Source of the DNA: Sphingobacteriales bacterium
Lineage (GTDB): Bacteria > Bacteroidota > Bacteroidia > Chitinophagales > Chitinophagaceae
Assembly: GCA_016219985.1 (NCBI GenBank)
Contig: JACRJO010000016.1
Coordinates: 1-64,000 of the forward strand
DNA length: 64,000 bases
Direction of reading: 5' to 3'
Within the stretch, counting starts at the first letter, position 1. Each line of letters opens with the position of its first letter. Below are positions 26,667-36,302 of this stretch, piece by piece. The notes under the pieces are model-generated. The model was not told the origin of the DNA, made no database searches, and saw only the letters and a list, made by a program, of their open reading frames with translations. The position numbers and the translations under genes are program-made.

Positions 26667-27989
26667 TTATTCCATTTTAAACACCGGGTTCTGCACACAT
26701 ACCTGTTTTCGCTCTTTATCGCACCAGGTATGCCTTGCCTTGTTAATGGTTTGTGCTTTAGCGGAGGCCACCAGTGTATTCCAGGCAGGGTTTTTAGTGA
26801 AGGGACCCAGCGATTTTTCAAGTGATTCCCTGAAATTGAAGGTGAAGATTCCCCCGTCGGCTGCATTCCCTGCGGACAATTCGCCCTTCTGCGCGGCTGT
26901 CATCAGCAGGGACATGGGTTTTTGCGAGAGGAATAAGGCCTGGCAATTCTCCTGGCTCCAGCCAATGGAAGAGGTCCTTGTCGAAGCCCCTTCTGAACTG
27001 ATCAGGGCGCCGGAAGTCGGATCACGGTTACAACAATCACTCAAGACCAGGTTCAGCCTGGCGCCTTTTGCTTTCAGCTTCTGGTAAATGGATTCAATAT
27101 TTAGGGTAAAAGCTCCCCCGTATTTCTGGAAACTCTTGTCGCGCAGGTCCAGGTAGGGAAACTGGTATCCTTCATTCACTTCGTTAAACCCGTGACCCGA
27201 ATAATAGAATACGACAATATCATTCGGACCCGGGTGGAGGGAACTGACGGCTTTGTCCACATTCACTTTGCTGAAATCTTTTCCGGCAATAACCAGCGGG
27301 TTAAACTGGATTCCCAGGAACTCCGAAATCTCACTGAAGGTTTTATAGGTGGCGTCTTTATCGATCACACAGGTTTTACCGATGTCCTTGTCCTCTGTAT
27401 TCGCCACCAGCACCAGGTGCAGCCGGGTCTGTTTCTCCTCGGTGCTCAGGCCCCGTGTAACGGTCTCAAACTGCTGTTTATAGAAATTATCTTCTTCCGT
27501 AAAATACTGCAGCACCAGTTCTTTGGTCAGATCCTCCTGGTTCAGCAACCTCACTTTATCGAGTTCACCCGTTTCCTGGGTACTGTCTTCATTCACACAA
27601 TACACAAAAGAAGGTTCATAAAAATCCGAATCGGGGTTCAGGTGGAAAACAAAATGATCCGGCAGGTAATCTTCCGTGCTGCCGAGGATGACTTTGGGCT
27701 CCAGGGCAAAGAATATCAGTTGGGTGGTATCTTCGGATCCATCCTCGTGTTCTCCATAGATTTCCTCCATGGGCATCTCGAGCAGGTTCCGGATTTTCCC
27801 GGTGCTGTCATAAAATTCAAGGCGGATGAACCCGGTCCCGTCATTATTGCGCAGCATAAAGGCCTGGTAATTGTCCTTTACCCCATCGATGATATAGTGG
27901 TAATTGATCTCGTATAAAGTTTGCGCGCCGGCGGAGCAGGTGGTCATAAAAAAACCGGCGAACAGGAGCATCCGGGAAAGATGGCTCAT
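26667..27989 (-). CDS. Secreted caspase-like (peptidase C14) protein
   Basis: Signal peptide; catalytic-like His motif VVFYYSGHGFNE and Cys motif LNLVLSDCCNRD. Confidence 0.87.
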   Translation of the reverse strand: MSHLSRMLLFAGFFMTTCSAGAQTLYEINYHYIIDGVKDNYQAFMLRNNDGTGFIRLEFYDSTGKIRNLLEMPMEEIYGEHEDGSEDTTQLIFFALEPKVILGSTEDYLPDHFVFHLNPDSDFYEPSFVYCVNEDSTQETGELDKVRLLNQEDLTKELVLQYFTEEDNFYKQQFETVTRGLSTEEKQTRLHLVLVANTEDKDIGKTCVIDKDATYKTFSEISEFLGIQFNPLVIAGKDFSKVNVDKAVSSLHPGPNDIVVFYYSGHGFNEVNEGYQFPYLDLRDKSFQKYGGAFTLNIESIYQKLKAKGARLNLVLSDCCNRDPTSGALISSEGASTRTSSIGWSQENCQALFLSQKPMSLLMTAAQKGELSAGNAADGGIFTFNFRESLEKSLGPFTKNPAWNTLVASAKAQTINKARHTWCDKERKQVCVQNPVFKME

Positions 27990-28124
27990 GGCAGTAGTTT
28001 AGAGGTGAAATTAAATCTACTCAAATCGGGCGTATTCCCCAAAAAATATTCACCGCCCGGCCTCCATGGAAAAACCGCCTCAATCCGGTATTATTCTTTA
28101 AATTAGGTTTATTAAGTGCACCTC

Positions 28125-29573
28125 ATGAACCCACCGCCCCCCTGTTCCTACTACCGGTTACGCGGTTTTACCAGCTTGTTATGTTTCAGCCTGCTGGCCG
28201 TTACAGCGTTAGGCCAGCAGCCGAAGGTGGACAGTATGCGCAACCTGCTGCGTATTGAAAATACAGACAGTAACCGGGTAAAACTTATGTGGCAGCTGGC
28301 CCGTGATATGGGTGGTTATAATCCCGATACCGCGCAATTCCTCTCCCAGCAGGCCCTTTACCTGGCGCGAAAAATAAATTATCTCGAAGGCGAATCGAGG
28401 GCCATGGGTGTACTGGCCAATACCCTGGTAAAGATCGGCAACTATCCCCGGGCCCTCGACCTGAATATCCAGAAATTACAGATCGAGGAAAAGCGGAACA
28501 AACCCCGCAATATGGCCAGTGTGCTGATGAATATCGGCGTGGTCTACGTGCTGCAGGAAGAATACCCCAAAGCGCTGGAATATTACCGGAAAGCCGACTC
28601 GGTGATCAGGGCCAACCAGGTGGAGGATATGAAGTATTATATCAGCCTCAACATCGGTGACATTTTTAACAGGGTTGATATCAACGATTCGGCGTTTACT
28701 TATTTCAGCACATCCCTGGAACTGGCCCGTAAGCTGAACGACGGCGACCTGATTGGTACGTCCATGACCGGCCTGGGACACAGCTATCTCAAGCTGGGCA
28801 ATTACGGGGAATCCGCCCGGAATTACCGGACCGGGATCAGCCTGCTTAAAGCCGCCAATGATGATGAAATATTGTGCGAAGCCATGCTGGGACTGGCCAA
28901 CCTGTTTGAAAAAACAAACCAGCGGGACTCCGCCGGCTTTTATGCAAACACTTCCATGCAATTAGCGAGGAAGGCCGGGTTCCTGAACAAAGAGCTCGAG
29001 GCCGCTGAATTCCTTACCCGGCTTTTCCAGCAGCAACGAAGTATCGACAGCGCTTTTATGTATGTGAGTTATGTACGCGGGCTGAATGATTCGGTGAACA
29101 GCAAAAGCCGGATCCGGGAGTCACAGGTCATCAGCAGTAATGAGCAGTTCAGGCAAATGGAGTTAGAGGAACAAAAAAGACAAGAGAGGGCCGAACGGCT
29201 CAAGCAGATGCAGATGCTGCTGATCGCGATCTTTATCCCGGGATTTTTCCTGCTCACCCTGCTGATGAGCCGTGTAAATGTGCATGCCAAAGTGATCCGG
29301 GCCCTGGGTATTCTCTCCCTGCTTTTCCTGTTTGAATACCTGACCCTGCTGCTGCACCCGACAGTTGCCGCTATTACGCATCATACCCCCGTATTCGAGA
29401 TCCTGATCTTTGTGGCAGTAGCGGCAATCCTGATCCCGATGCATCACCGGCTGGAACACTGGTTTATCCATAAGCTGATTCATCACCGGCATCCTGTAAA
29501 ACATGAATCCGAAGCGCCGCCTGTTCCCGAAACCAAACCGGCCCCGGTAAGCCAGGCGCCGGTAAAAAAATAA
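28125..29573 (+). CDS. TPR protein with C-terminal membrane region
   Basis: TPR-like helices over the N-terminal ~330 aa, coiled region, about 3 TM segments, His-rich tail; start assumed at ATG 28125. Confidence 0.75.
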   Translation: MNPPPPCSYYRLRGFTSLLCFSLLAVTALGQQPKVDSMRNLLRIENTDSNRVKLMWQLARDMGGYNPDTAQFLSQQALYLARKINYLEGESRAMGVLANTLVKIGNYPRALDLNIQKLQIEEKRNKPRNMASVLMNIGVVYVLQEEYPKALEYYRKADSVIRANQVEDMKYYISLNIGDIFNRVDINDSAFTYFSTSLELARKLNDGDLIGTSMTGLGHSYLKLGNYGESARNYRTGISLLKAANDDEILCEAMLGLANLFEKTNQRDSAGFYANTSMQLARKAGFLNKELEAAEFLTRLFQQQRSIDSAFMYVSYVRGLNDSVNSKSRIRESQVISSNEQFRQMELEEQKRQERAERLKQMQMLLIAIFIPGFFLLTLLMSRVNVHAKVIRALGILSLLFLFEYLTLLLHPTVAAITHHTPVFEILIFVAVAAILIPMHHRLEHWFIHKLIHHRHPVKHESEAPPVPETKPAPVSQAPVKK

Positions 29574-29574
29574 A

Positions 29575-29603
29575 CGTTCCCGGATCCCATCCGGAAACGT
29601 TCA
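29575..29603 (+). terminator. Intrinsic terminator
   Basis: AACGTTCCCGGAT...ATCCGGAAACGTT hairpin followed by A/T-rich sequence. Confidence 0.5.
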
Positions 29604-29623
29604 AAAAATATGGGCGGATTCAT

Positions 29624-29845
29624 TTAGTCTGAAGTCTTAACCGGGCGGGTGCTGGCTGTATCCATTTTGGCGGTATCAACAGGGGCCGGCGGAGTTGTTA
29701 CCTGTTCCACCGGTTTGACGGCCGATGTATCGGCGTCCGTACCTTTCTTTTCGGAACTGTTATTACAGCTGACGGTCAGAAGAGCGGCCAGCAGGAAACA
29801 GCCCAGCATAAACCGGGAAGCAGTGGTTGATTTTTTGCTGATCAT
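29624..29845 (-). CDS. Small lipoprotein, hypothetical
   Basis: Lipobox LLTVSCNNSSEKK; low-complexity P/T/K tail. Confidence 0.6.
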   Translation of the reverse strand: MISKKSTTASRFMLGCFLLAALLTVSCNNSSEKKGTDADTSAVKPVEQVTTPPAPVDTAKMDTASTRPVKTSD

Positions 29846-29947
29846 AATGTTTTAGTTTAAGGATTAAGATACTGATAAATTTTTAATCCTTCCAAAAAAA
29901 ACTGAAAACAATGAATCCTGGTTCAGCAAGACTGCTTCCGGGGAGCA

Positions 29948-30307
29948 CTATGGCCGGGGCGATTTTACTTCCGTTGCGAGCAGTTTGAAATAGGTCACTT
30001 TGAATCTTCCCTTTACCAGTTTTCCCTGTACTTCCGCTTTACGGACGGCATTGCAGAAACCATCCTCCGCATGGGCATCCCCATGTTCGTCAATGGTTGT
30101 GCCGTCTGCAAAATAAGCCTGCCCGTTGATCCGGACCGCGAGGCTGCAGCCCTTCCCTTTCAAACCAAACTGGCATTGACCGCAGGCGGTTTCCACCACC
30201 TGTATTTTTTTGCTGGTATCCGCCACCGCAATGGAGCGGGTGGTTTGCTGGCTGTAAACGGATAGACCGGTAAAGAAAAAGGCCAGCAGGAGAAGAAATG
30301 ATTTCAT
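29948..30307 (-). CDS. Secreted DUF6370-like protein
   Basis: Signal peptide and VVETACGQCQFGLKGKGCSLAVRINGQAYFADGT. Confidence 0.65.
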   Translation of the reverse strand: MKSFLLLLAFFFTGLSVYSQQTTRSIAVADTSKKIQVVETACGQCQFGLKGKGCSLAVRINGQAYFADGTTIDEHGDAHAEDGFCNAVRKAEVQGKLVKGRFKVTYFKLLATEVKSPRP

Positions 30308-30335
30308 AAAAAAAGTTTACAGGTTTTCAACAAAT

Positions 30336-31316
30336 TTAAACAAGCCAGCTGTCAGCGGCCGGTAAAGATAAGCCAATCCATTCACCCGGTGCTGCCCGTT
30401 GGTTCATTCGAACCCTGATCCCCTGCCCTTCCGCTAACAAATCCACCATATAATGACTGCCGCAATAAGCAACAGCAGTGACCTGCGCCATCACCTGGCC
30501 CTCTCCCGGTCTACCCGTCCTGAATTTCTCCGGTCTTACCATCCATTGTTTGCCGGGTACACGCTTCCCCTCCTCTATCAGAAATGCAGCGGCAAGACGG
30601 TCCTCCAGCAGGTTATACTCACCCAGCAGTCCTGCACAATATGTATCGGCCGGTTGCTCATAAATAACCCCGGGCGGACCATCCTGTACGATACGGCCTT
30701 CCCGCATCACCAATATCCGTTCGGCCCAGGACAAGAGATCCTCTGCATCATGCGAAACCAGGATGCAGGTAATATGCAATTGGTCCACCAGATCCTTCAA
30801 TACGTCCTTCATGATTTGTTTATGCCGCCGGTCGAGGTTCGAAAAGGGTTCGTCGAGTAATAGTAACCGGGGCGATGTGGTAAGCAGGCGGGCCAGCACG
30901 ATCCGTTGTCTTTCCCCTCCTGATAGCTGATCCGTGCGGCGCTTTAATAAATGGCTGATCCGGCAGATCTCATAGATCCTGTTTGCCGCTGACGCGGTTA
31001 AGAGGTTCTTTGATTCGAGTTCTTCCTCCACCCGGTAATTGTTACGAAGTTCAAAGTGCTGGCTGAGGTAGGCGATCTCCGGATGACCGGGCAGCAGTTT
31101 TTCCAGTGGTCCTTTTACCCGTTTCCCCTCAAATAGGATCGTTCCCTTATCGGGCTGCAACAGGCCTGCGATCATTTTCAGTAAACTGGTCTTGCCGGAA
31201 CCGGTCTCGCCCACGATGGCGATGTTCTGGTAAACTTGCTGTGAAAAATGAATATCAACGACGGAGAATCCCGTCGTTTCTGCCTTTTCCAATCCCGATA
31301 CATCCAATAGAACCAT
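30336..31316 (-). CDS. ABC transporter ATP-binding protein
   Basis: Walker A VGETGSGKTSLLK, signature LSGGERQRIVLARLL, Walker B RLLLLDEPFSNLD. Confidence 0.92.
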   Translation of the reverse strand: MVLLDVSGLEKAETTGFSVVDIHFSQQVYQNIAIVGETGSGKTSLLKMIAGLLQPDKGTILFEGKRVKGPLEKLLPGHPEIAYLSQHFELRNNYRVEEELESKNLLTASAANRIYEICRISHLLKRRTDQLSGGERQRIVLARLLTTSPRLLLLDEPFSNLDRRHKQIMKDVLKDLVDQLHITCILVSHDAEDLLSWAERILVMREGRIVQDGPPGVIYEQPADTYCAGLLGEYNLLEDRLAAAFLIEEGKRVPGKQWMVRPEKFRTGRPGEGQVMAQVTAVAYCGSHYMVDLLAEGQGIRVRMNQRAAPGEWIGLSLPAADSWLV

Positions 31317-31357
31317 GGCCCGAAAATAGGCCATTTCGAAACCTCTTTGGCATTTGG

Positions 31358-31888
31358 TCAAACCGGTTTTTCCAGTATGATAAATTCCAGTTTCCGCAGG
31401 TGCTTGCCGGTCAGTTCATCCTCAAAAAATGGTTTACGCTGACCGGTATCGGCATACCCATGCCGCTGGTACCAACTGATCAGTTCAGCCCGGACGGAGA
31501 TAACCGACATAAAAATGGAATGGCACTGAACCGAACGGGTGTATTCCTCTGCGGCCAGCAATATTTTTTTCCCGGTGCCCGCACCCTGCAGGGCCGGCGA
31601 TACGCTGAACATTCCCAGGTAAATACGGTTCGCCTGTTTCTGCAGGTTGACACAACCGATGATCTTTCCTTCCGGTTGTTCATATTTCAGGAATACGCTG
31701 CCTTCCTGCTTCATAATATCGAGCAGGTTCTTTTCATCGGTTCTTCTTTCGCCCGCGATCAGGTCTGCTTCGGTAGTCCAGCCCTTACGGGAACTTTCGC
31801 CCCGGTAGGCGCTGTTCAGGAGATCCACGATAGCAGGAATATCCTGTTGCGTGGCGATACTGATATGCGGATCAGAAAAGAGGGGCAT
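31358..31888 (-). CDS. GNAT family N-acetyltransferase
   Basis: LGMFSVSPALQGAGTGKKILLAAE acetyl-CoA binding motif. Confidence 0.9.
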   Translation of the reverse strand: MPLFSDPHISIATQQDIPAIVDLLNSAYRGESSRKGWTTEADLIAGERRTDEKNLLDIMKQEGSVFLKYEQPEGKIIGCVNLQKQANRIYLGMFSVSPALQGAGTGKKILLAAEEYTRSVQCHSIFMSVISVRAELISWYQRHGYADTGQRKPFFEDELTGKHLRKLEFIILEKPV

Positions 31889-31997
31889 GCTGCAAAAATA
31901 TAAGAAAAAAAGCGGAACCTTCCCGCATCCGACCCCCGTTCACAAAAAAACAATATTCACAATAGGGAAATGCTGACAGGTAGCAGGTAGTGGTATT

Positions 31998-32858
31998 TCA
32001 ATACCTGAACAGCAGGGCATTCTCATGTATCCGGATATCCAGCCTGTCTGCCTCTCCGTATTCCCCATCGAGGTGGTATTGAATGCGTTTATTACTTTCT
32101 ATGACCACTGCTTTTACCGTATGGTGCTGTATGAAGGAAAGATGCAGGTGCTTCCCTTTTTCTATCGCCGGGAGATGAACAAGGCGCTTCACCGGGCCAA
32201 GAGCGCCGGCGATCACCAGGTCTAAATAACCATCATCTGCCCGGGCCACCGGCGCCACGTGGAAGCCGCCTCCCGCCCTCCTGCCATTACTGATATCCAC
32301 CAGGAGTTTCTTTCCTGTTACCAGTTGATCCGCTGCCCGGATCCTGTATTCCTGCGAACGGTAGGAAAAAATCTTTTGCAATATGGTCAACAGGTAAGAG
32401 GTCTTTCCCGGCATTTTTTTTCTTGCAGTAAGCGCTTTGGCGACTTCCCCTTCAAAACCTGCCCCTACTCCGTTTATAAAAAACCGGCCATTGCATTCTC
32501 CCTTGTCCACCGCCCTTGGCGCAGTCTCCAGCACTCTTTCCAGCTGGACCTCAGGGCTGGTATCCCCGTACAGTAACCAATGAAAATCATTCCCCGTTCC
32601 TCCTTTGAAAATAACGAGGGGCAGGCGGTTACCCGGGTAATGGTTGATGAAATAATTCAGGGTACCATCTCCCCCAACCAGGAAAAGATCGGTGAACGCA
32701 TCAAAAGCCGGTGGCCAGTTTTGAGTAAACAGAACATGAGGAATCCCCTTTTTCTTCAATAAAAGGGCAATTGCAGCAGCCACCCCCACCGATCTTCCCG
32801 CACCGGCCAGTTCGTTACAGAGGACAGCGATATTTTTTTCAGCAGCAGTTTCCGGCAT
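31998..32858 (-). CDS. Diacylglycerol kinase-family lipid kinase
   Basis: DLFLVGGDGTLNYFINHY, VIFKGGTGNDFH, NGVGAGFEGEVAK. Confidence 0.9.
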   Translation of the reverse strand: MPETAAEKNIAVLCNELAGAGRSVGVAAAIALLLKKKGIPHVLFTQNWPPAFDAFTDLFLVGGDGTLNYFINHYPGNRLPLVIFKGGTGNDFHWLLYGDTSPEVQLERVLETAPRAVDKGECNGRFFINGVGAGFEGEVAKALTARKKMPGKTSYLLTILQKIFSYRSQEYRIRAADQLVTGKKLLVDISNGRRAGGGFHVAPVARADDGYLDLVIAGALGPVKRLVHLPAIEKGKHLHLSFIQHHTVKAVVIESNKRIQYHLDGEYGEADRLDIRIHENALLFRY

Positions 32859-33011
32859 TCTGATGGTTATAAGAAATAAATGTAATCAAAAAAAAACCGA
32901 TCCATGAAGGGATAAATGCCTGTTGGTAAAGTTGCAGAAGAAAGCGGAACCCGATTATATTTCAAAACCTGTCGCGGATCAACCAATCACCAATTTACTT
33001 ATCTTCCGGCC

Positions 33012-34841
33012 ATGCATCCGCAATTGCAAAACTTACTGAAATGCGTGGAACTGGAAGAAAAGGAACAGGCCACCCGGTATTCGCTTGACCAGGCGCATAC
33101 GCTCCGGCAACTCAAGGCCGAGGGACTGGCCCTGCATCCATTGATCGTAACGCGCAAAAACTTCGGTTATGCCGATTATCCCGAGATCAGTTTCAAACTT
33201 GCTTTCCCTCCTGAAACAAACCTGTTCCGGGACGGCGCCGCTATTGAATGTTTTATCGCCGGTGAGGAACCGGTGAAGGGGACACTGATCAGCCTGGATG
33301 GCAAGGCGGGCGAGTTCCGATTGTTTGCGCCCGATTTCCCTGACTGGATCGAAGACGATGGTGTTGGGATTAAACTGGCGCCTGATACCCGGACGACCAC
33401 GATCATGAAAAAAGTCCTGAATGAACTGGAACAAAACAAGCCCTTGTTCCGGCTCTTCGAACAATTGCATGCAGCACCGCTTCCGGGGCAGGAGGCAAAA
33501 CCTGCAGTGGCTGAAAACATTTCATTCCATAACAAAAAACTGAACGCAAGTCAGCAGGAAGCCGTACAAGCCATCTGCAGCGATGAACCATTCCTCGTTG
33601 TGCATGGCCCCCCGGGAACCGGCAAGACCACTACCCTTGCAGAAGCCATTTACCAGTTAGTAAGCAGGGGGGAGAAAATACTCGTATCAGCCCCCAGTAA
33701 TACAGCGGTTGATCATCTTGCCAAAAGCCTGCTGAAATATGCGGTAAACCTGCTGCGCGTCGGGAACAACAGCAAGGCAGATGCCGCTATTTTTGCCCAT
33801 ACGCCTGAAGGGAAGCTGGGCAACAGCAAGTCGCAGAAAGAAATCAAACAATTGAAGATCCGTGCCGAGGAATTCAGGCGGATGGCCCTGAAATACAAAC
33901 GGAGTTTTGGCAAAGCCGAGCGGGAACAACGGAACCTGCTTTTTAAAGAAGTAAGATCGATCCGGGCGGAGATAAAGAAACTACAGGAGTACAATGAACA
34001 AAAACTCATTGAGGAAGCATCGGTGATCGCGGGAACGCCGATCGGTCTTTATGATGCAGGGGTGGATCAGCTCCGGTTCAATACCCTTTTCCTGGATGAG
34101 GCCGGGCAATGTATCGAGCCCCTGGCCTGGTGTATTTTCCCGATGGCCGGAAAAATTGTATTAGCCGGGGATCATTGGCAACTCCCGCCCACGGTACTCA
34201 GCCGGGAAGCCGCGGCAGGAGGATTCAATAATTCAATCCTCGAAGTGGCCGTTCATCATACCCGCCAGGTGTACCTGCTCAATATTCAATACCGGATGCG
34301 GGAAGCCATTGCCGGTTTCAGCAGCCGGTATTTTTATAACCAGCTGTTGAAAACCGCCACCCACCTGGGAAACACCGGCACCCATCTTTGTTTTATTGAT
34401 ACCGCCGGTTCGGGTTACCAGGAAAAACAGGGGCCTGACGGCATCAGCCTGCAAAATGAGGGAGAACTGCGCATCCTGCTTCAGCTACTGGAAAAAGAAG
34501 GCTGGGACCCGGAACATACGGCTTTTATATCCCCCTACTCGGGCCAGGTGGCAGCAGCAAGAGAGATCCTGCCAGCCACGATACGGATCAGCACCATTGA
34601 CAGTTTCCAGGGACAGGAAAAAGAAAATATCCTGTTATCCCTGGTGCGCAGTAACGATGAGGGCGAAATTGGTTTTCTCAAAGACTACCGCCGGATGAAC
34701 GTGGCGATTACCCGGGCGAAGGAACAATTGGTCATTATCGGGGACAGCGCCACCATTGGCGCCGATAAATTTTACCGGGCCTTCCTGTCTTACGTGGAGG
34801 AACAGGGGCAATACCGCACCGTATGGGAGTTTGAGATGTAA
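33012..34841 (+). CDS. SF1B IGHMBP2/Upf1-like helicase
   Basis: Walker A VVHGPPGTGKTTTLAEAI, TLFLDEAGQCIEP, LAGDHWQLPPTV, TIDSFQGQEKENILLSLVRSN, RRMNVAITRAKEQLVIIGD. Confidence 0.93.
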   Translation: MHPQLQNLLKCVELEEKEQATRYSLDQAHTLRQLKAEGLALHPLIVTRKNFGYADYPEISFKLAFPPETNLFRDGAAIECFIAGEEPVKGTLISLDGKAGEFRLFAPDFPDWIEDDGVGIKLAPDTRTTTIMKKVLNELEQNKPLFRLFEQLHAAPLPGQEAKPAVAENISFHNKKLNASQQEAVQAICSDEPFLVVHGPPGTGKTTTLAEAIYQLVSRGEKILVSAPSNTAVDHLAKSLLKYAVNLLRVGNNSKADAAIFAHTPEGKLGNSKSQKEIKQLKIRAEEFRRMALKYKRSFGKAEREQRNLLFKEVRSIRAEIKKLQEYNEQKLIEEASVIAGTPIGLYDAGVDQLRFNTLFLDEAGQCIEPLAWCIFPMAGKIVLAGDHWQLPPTVLSREAAAGGFNNSILEVAVHHTRQVYLLNIQYRMREAIAGFSSRYFYNQLLKTATHLGNTGTHLCFIDTAGSGYQEKQGPDGISLQNEGELRILLQLLEKEGWDPEHTAFISPYSGQVAAAREILPATIRISTIDSFQGQEKENILLSLVRSNDEGEIGFLKDYRRMNVAITRAKEQLVIIGDSATIGADKFYRAFLSYVEEQGQYRTVWEFEM

Positions 34842-34965
34842 GCCCGGATAAAAGACAGCCGGCTCTTTTTAAGAACCGTTGTTTTGATAAGAATCATTGG
34901 AAAAAATGACAGGTATCAATTGTACAGGCGGGTCAACTGCCCTACCTTTTGAGAAATACTGTGTT

Positions 34966-36246
34966 ATGAAAATACCTGTACTATACTGCTTTGCAGTAAC
35001 CCTGATTTTGTCTTCAGCCCATGTAAACGCACAGATCCTCAATCCCAAAAAATTACTGGAGCGGAAAGCGAACCGGGTCATTGAGAAAAAAACTGACCAG
35101 GCGATTGATAGTATTTTCGACAAAAAAGAGAAACCTAAAGAAGAAACAAAAGAAGTAAAAAAAGAGGTCCCGAAAGAACTGCCGGCCGAAAACCCGGCAA
35201 ATACAGAGGTGGCAGAACAAAAGGATACTGTGCCCGCCCTGCAGGCTTATTCAAAATATGATTTTATTCCCGGTGAAAAAGTGATCTTCTTTGATGATTT
35301 CAGCCAGGACAATGTGGGTGATTTCCCTGCCTTGTGGAATACCAATGGCTCTGCCGAAGTAGTCACCACTAACCTGTTTCCCGGGAAGTGGATGAGCTTT
35401 TCAACCAGGAATTCCATCTGGACCGATCCGTTACTGAACCTGCCTGAAAATTATACGATGGAATTTGATATTATCCCTCTCAAGGGAGAAGAAGGCCGCA
35501 TGCAGGGGTACCGGTTCAGGCTGATGCAAAGCATCAACGCTAAATCATGGGATGGCGGCGCTGTACCGGGCAAAGCCGGTTTTAGTTTTGGGGTGGAATA
35601 TTTTGGCCGGCCGAATTACAGAACCTATATCAATGGGAATGAAGGCCAGGGCCTGGGGCTGACCGGTTTTAAAGACGACCGCCAGTTTTTCCAGAAAGAG
35701 GACCAGAAATACCATATAGCTGTCTGGGTACAAAAATCAAGGGTTCGTCTTTACGTGGACGAAAACAAGCTTTTTGATATCCCAAGGGCATTTCCGCTGA
35801 CCAGTGTAAAAATGGACCGGATCCGCTTCGAGGACGGGGCGGCCATGGTCAGTAATGTCAGGGTTGCCATCGGGGCACCCGATATGCGCAATAAGCTGAT
35901 GACCGAAGGAAAGATCGTGAGTTACGGAATTTATTTCGACGTGAACAAGGATGTGGTGAAACCCCAGTCTTATGGTTCATTGAAAGAAATCGCCGCCATC
36001 CTTACCGAAAACCCGGATGTGAAAATTAAAATAGTCGGTCATACCGATGCGGACGGAGCCGATGCCTCTAATCTCGACCTGTCCAAGCGGCGGGCCGCTT
36101 CTGTTAAAAAAGAACTCGTAAATTCTTTCGGCATTGATGCATCCCGGATGGAAACCGACGGTTTGGGAGAAAGCCAGCCGGTTGCTGCCAATGACAGCCC
36201 GTCCAACAAGGCGCTCAACCGCCGGGTGGAGTTTATAAAATTATGA
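34966..36246 (+). CDS. OmpA-family protein
   Basis: Signal peptide MKIPVLYCFAVTLILSSAHVNAQ; C-terminal OmpA domain IKIVGHTDADGADASNLDLSKRRAASVKKEL. Confidence 0.9.
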   Translation: MKIPVLYCFAVTLILSSAHVNAQILNPKKLLERKANRVIEKKTDQAIDSIFDKKEKPKEETKEVKKEVPKELPAENPANTEVAEQKDTVPALQAYSKYDFIPGEKVIFFDDFSQDNVGDFPALWNTNGSAEVVTTNLFPGKWMSFSTRNSIWTDPLLNLPENYTMEFDIIPLKGEEGRMQGYRFRLMQSINAKSWDGGAVPGKAGFSFGVEYFGRPNYRTYINGNEGQGLGLTGFKDDRQFFQKEDQKYHIAVWVQKSRVRLYVDENKLFDIPRAFPLTSVKMDRIRFEDGAAMVSNVRVAIGAPDMRNKLMTEGKIVSYGIYFDVNKDVVKPQSYGSLKEIAAILTENPDVKIKIVGHTDADGADASNLDLSKRRAASVKKELVNSFGIDASRMETDGLGESQPVAANDSPSNKALNRRVEFIKL

Positions 36247-36260
36247 CCCATTTTTTATTC

Positions 36261-36288
36261 AACAGGATCACCGGCCGGTGATCCTGTT
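36261..36288. terminator. Perfect 28-bp palindrome, probable terminator
   Basis: AACAGGATCACCGG/CCGGTGATCCTGTT, perfectly self-complementary, followed by CTTAT. Confidence 0.55.
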
Positions 36289-36302
36289 CTTATAACTACA
36301 GC

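Noticed and set aside
26667-27989. Caspase-like gene as part of a defence island
   Set aside because: Has a signal peptide and neighbours are a GH13 enzyme and a TPR membrane protein; no defence partners are visible.
30336-31316. ABC ATPase plus adjacent genes as a transporter operon
   Set aside because: No permease or binding-protein gene lies next to it; neighbours are a DUF6370-like protein and a GNAT acetyltransferase.
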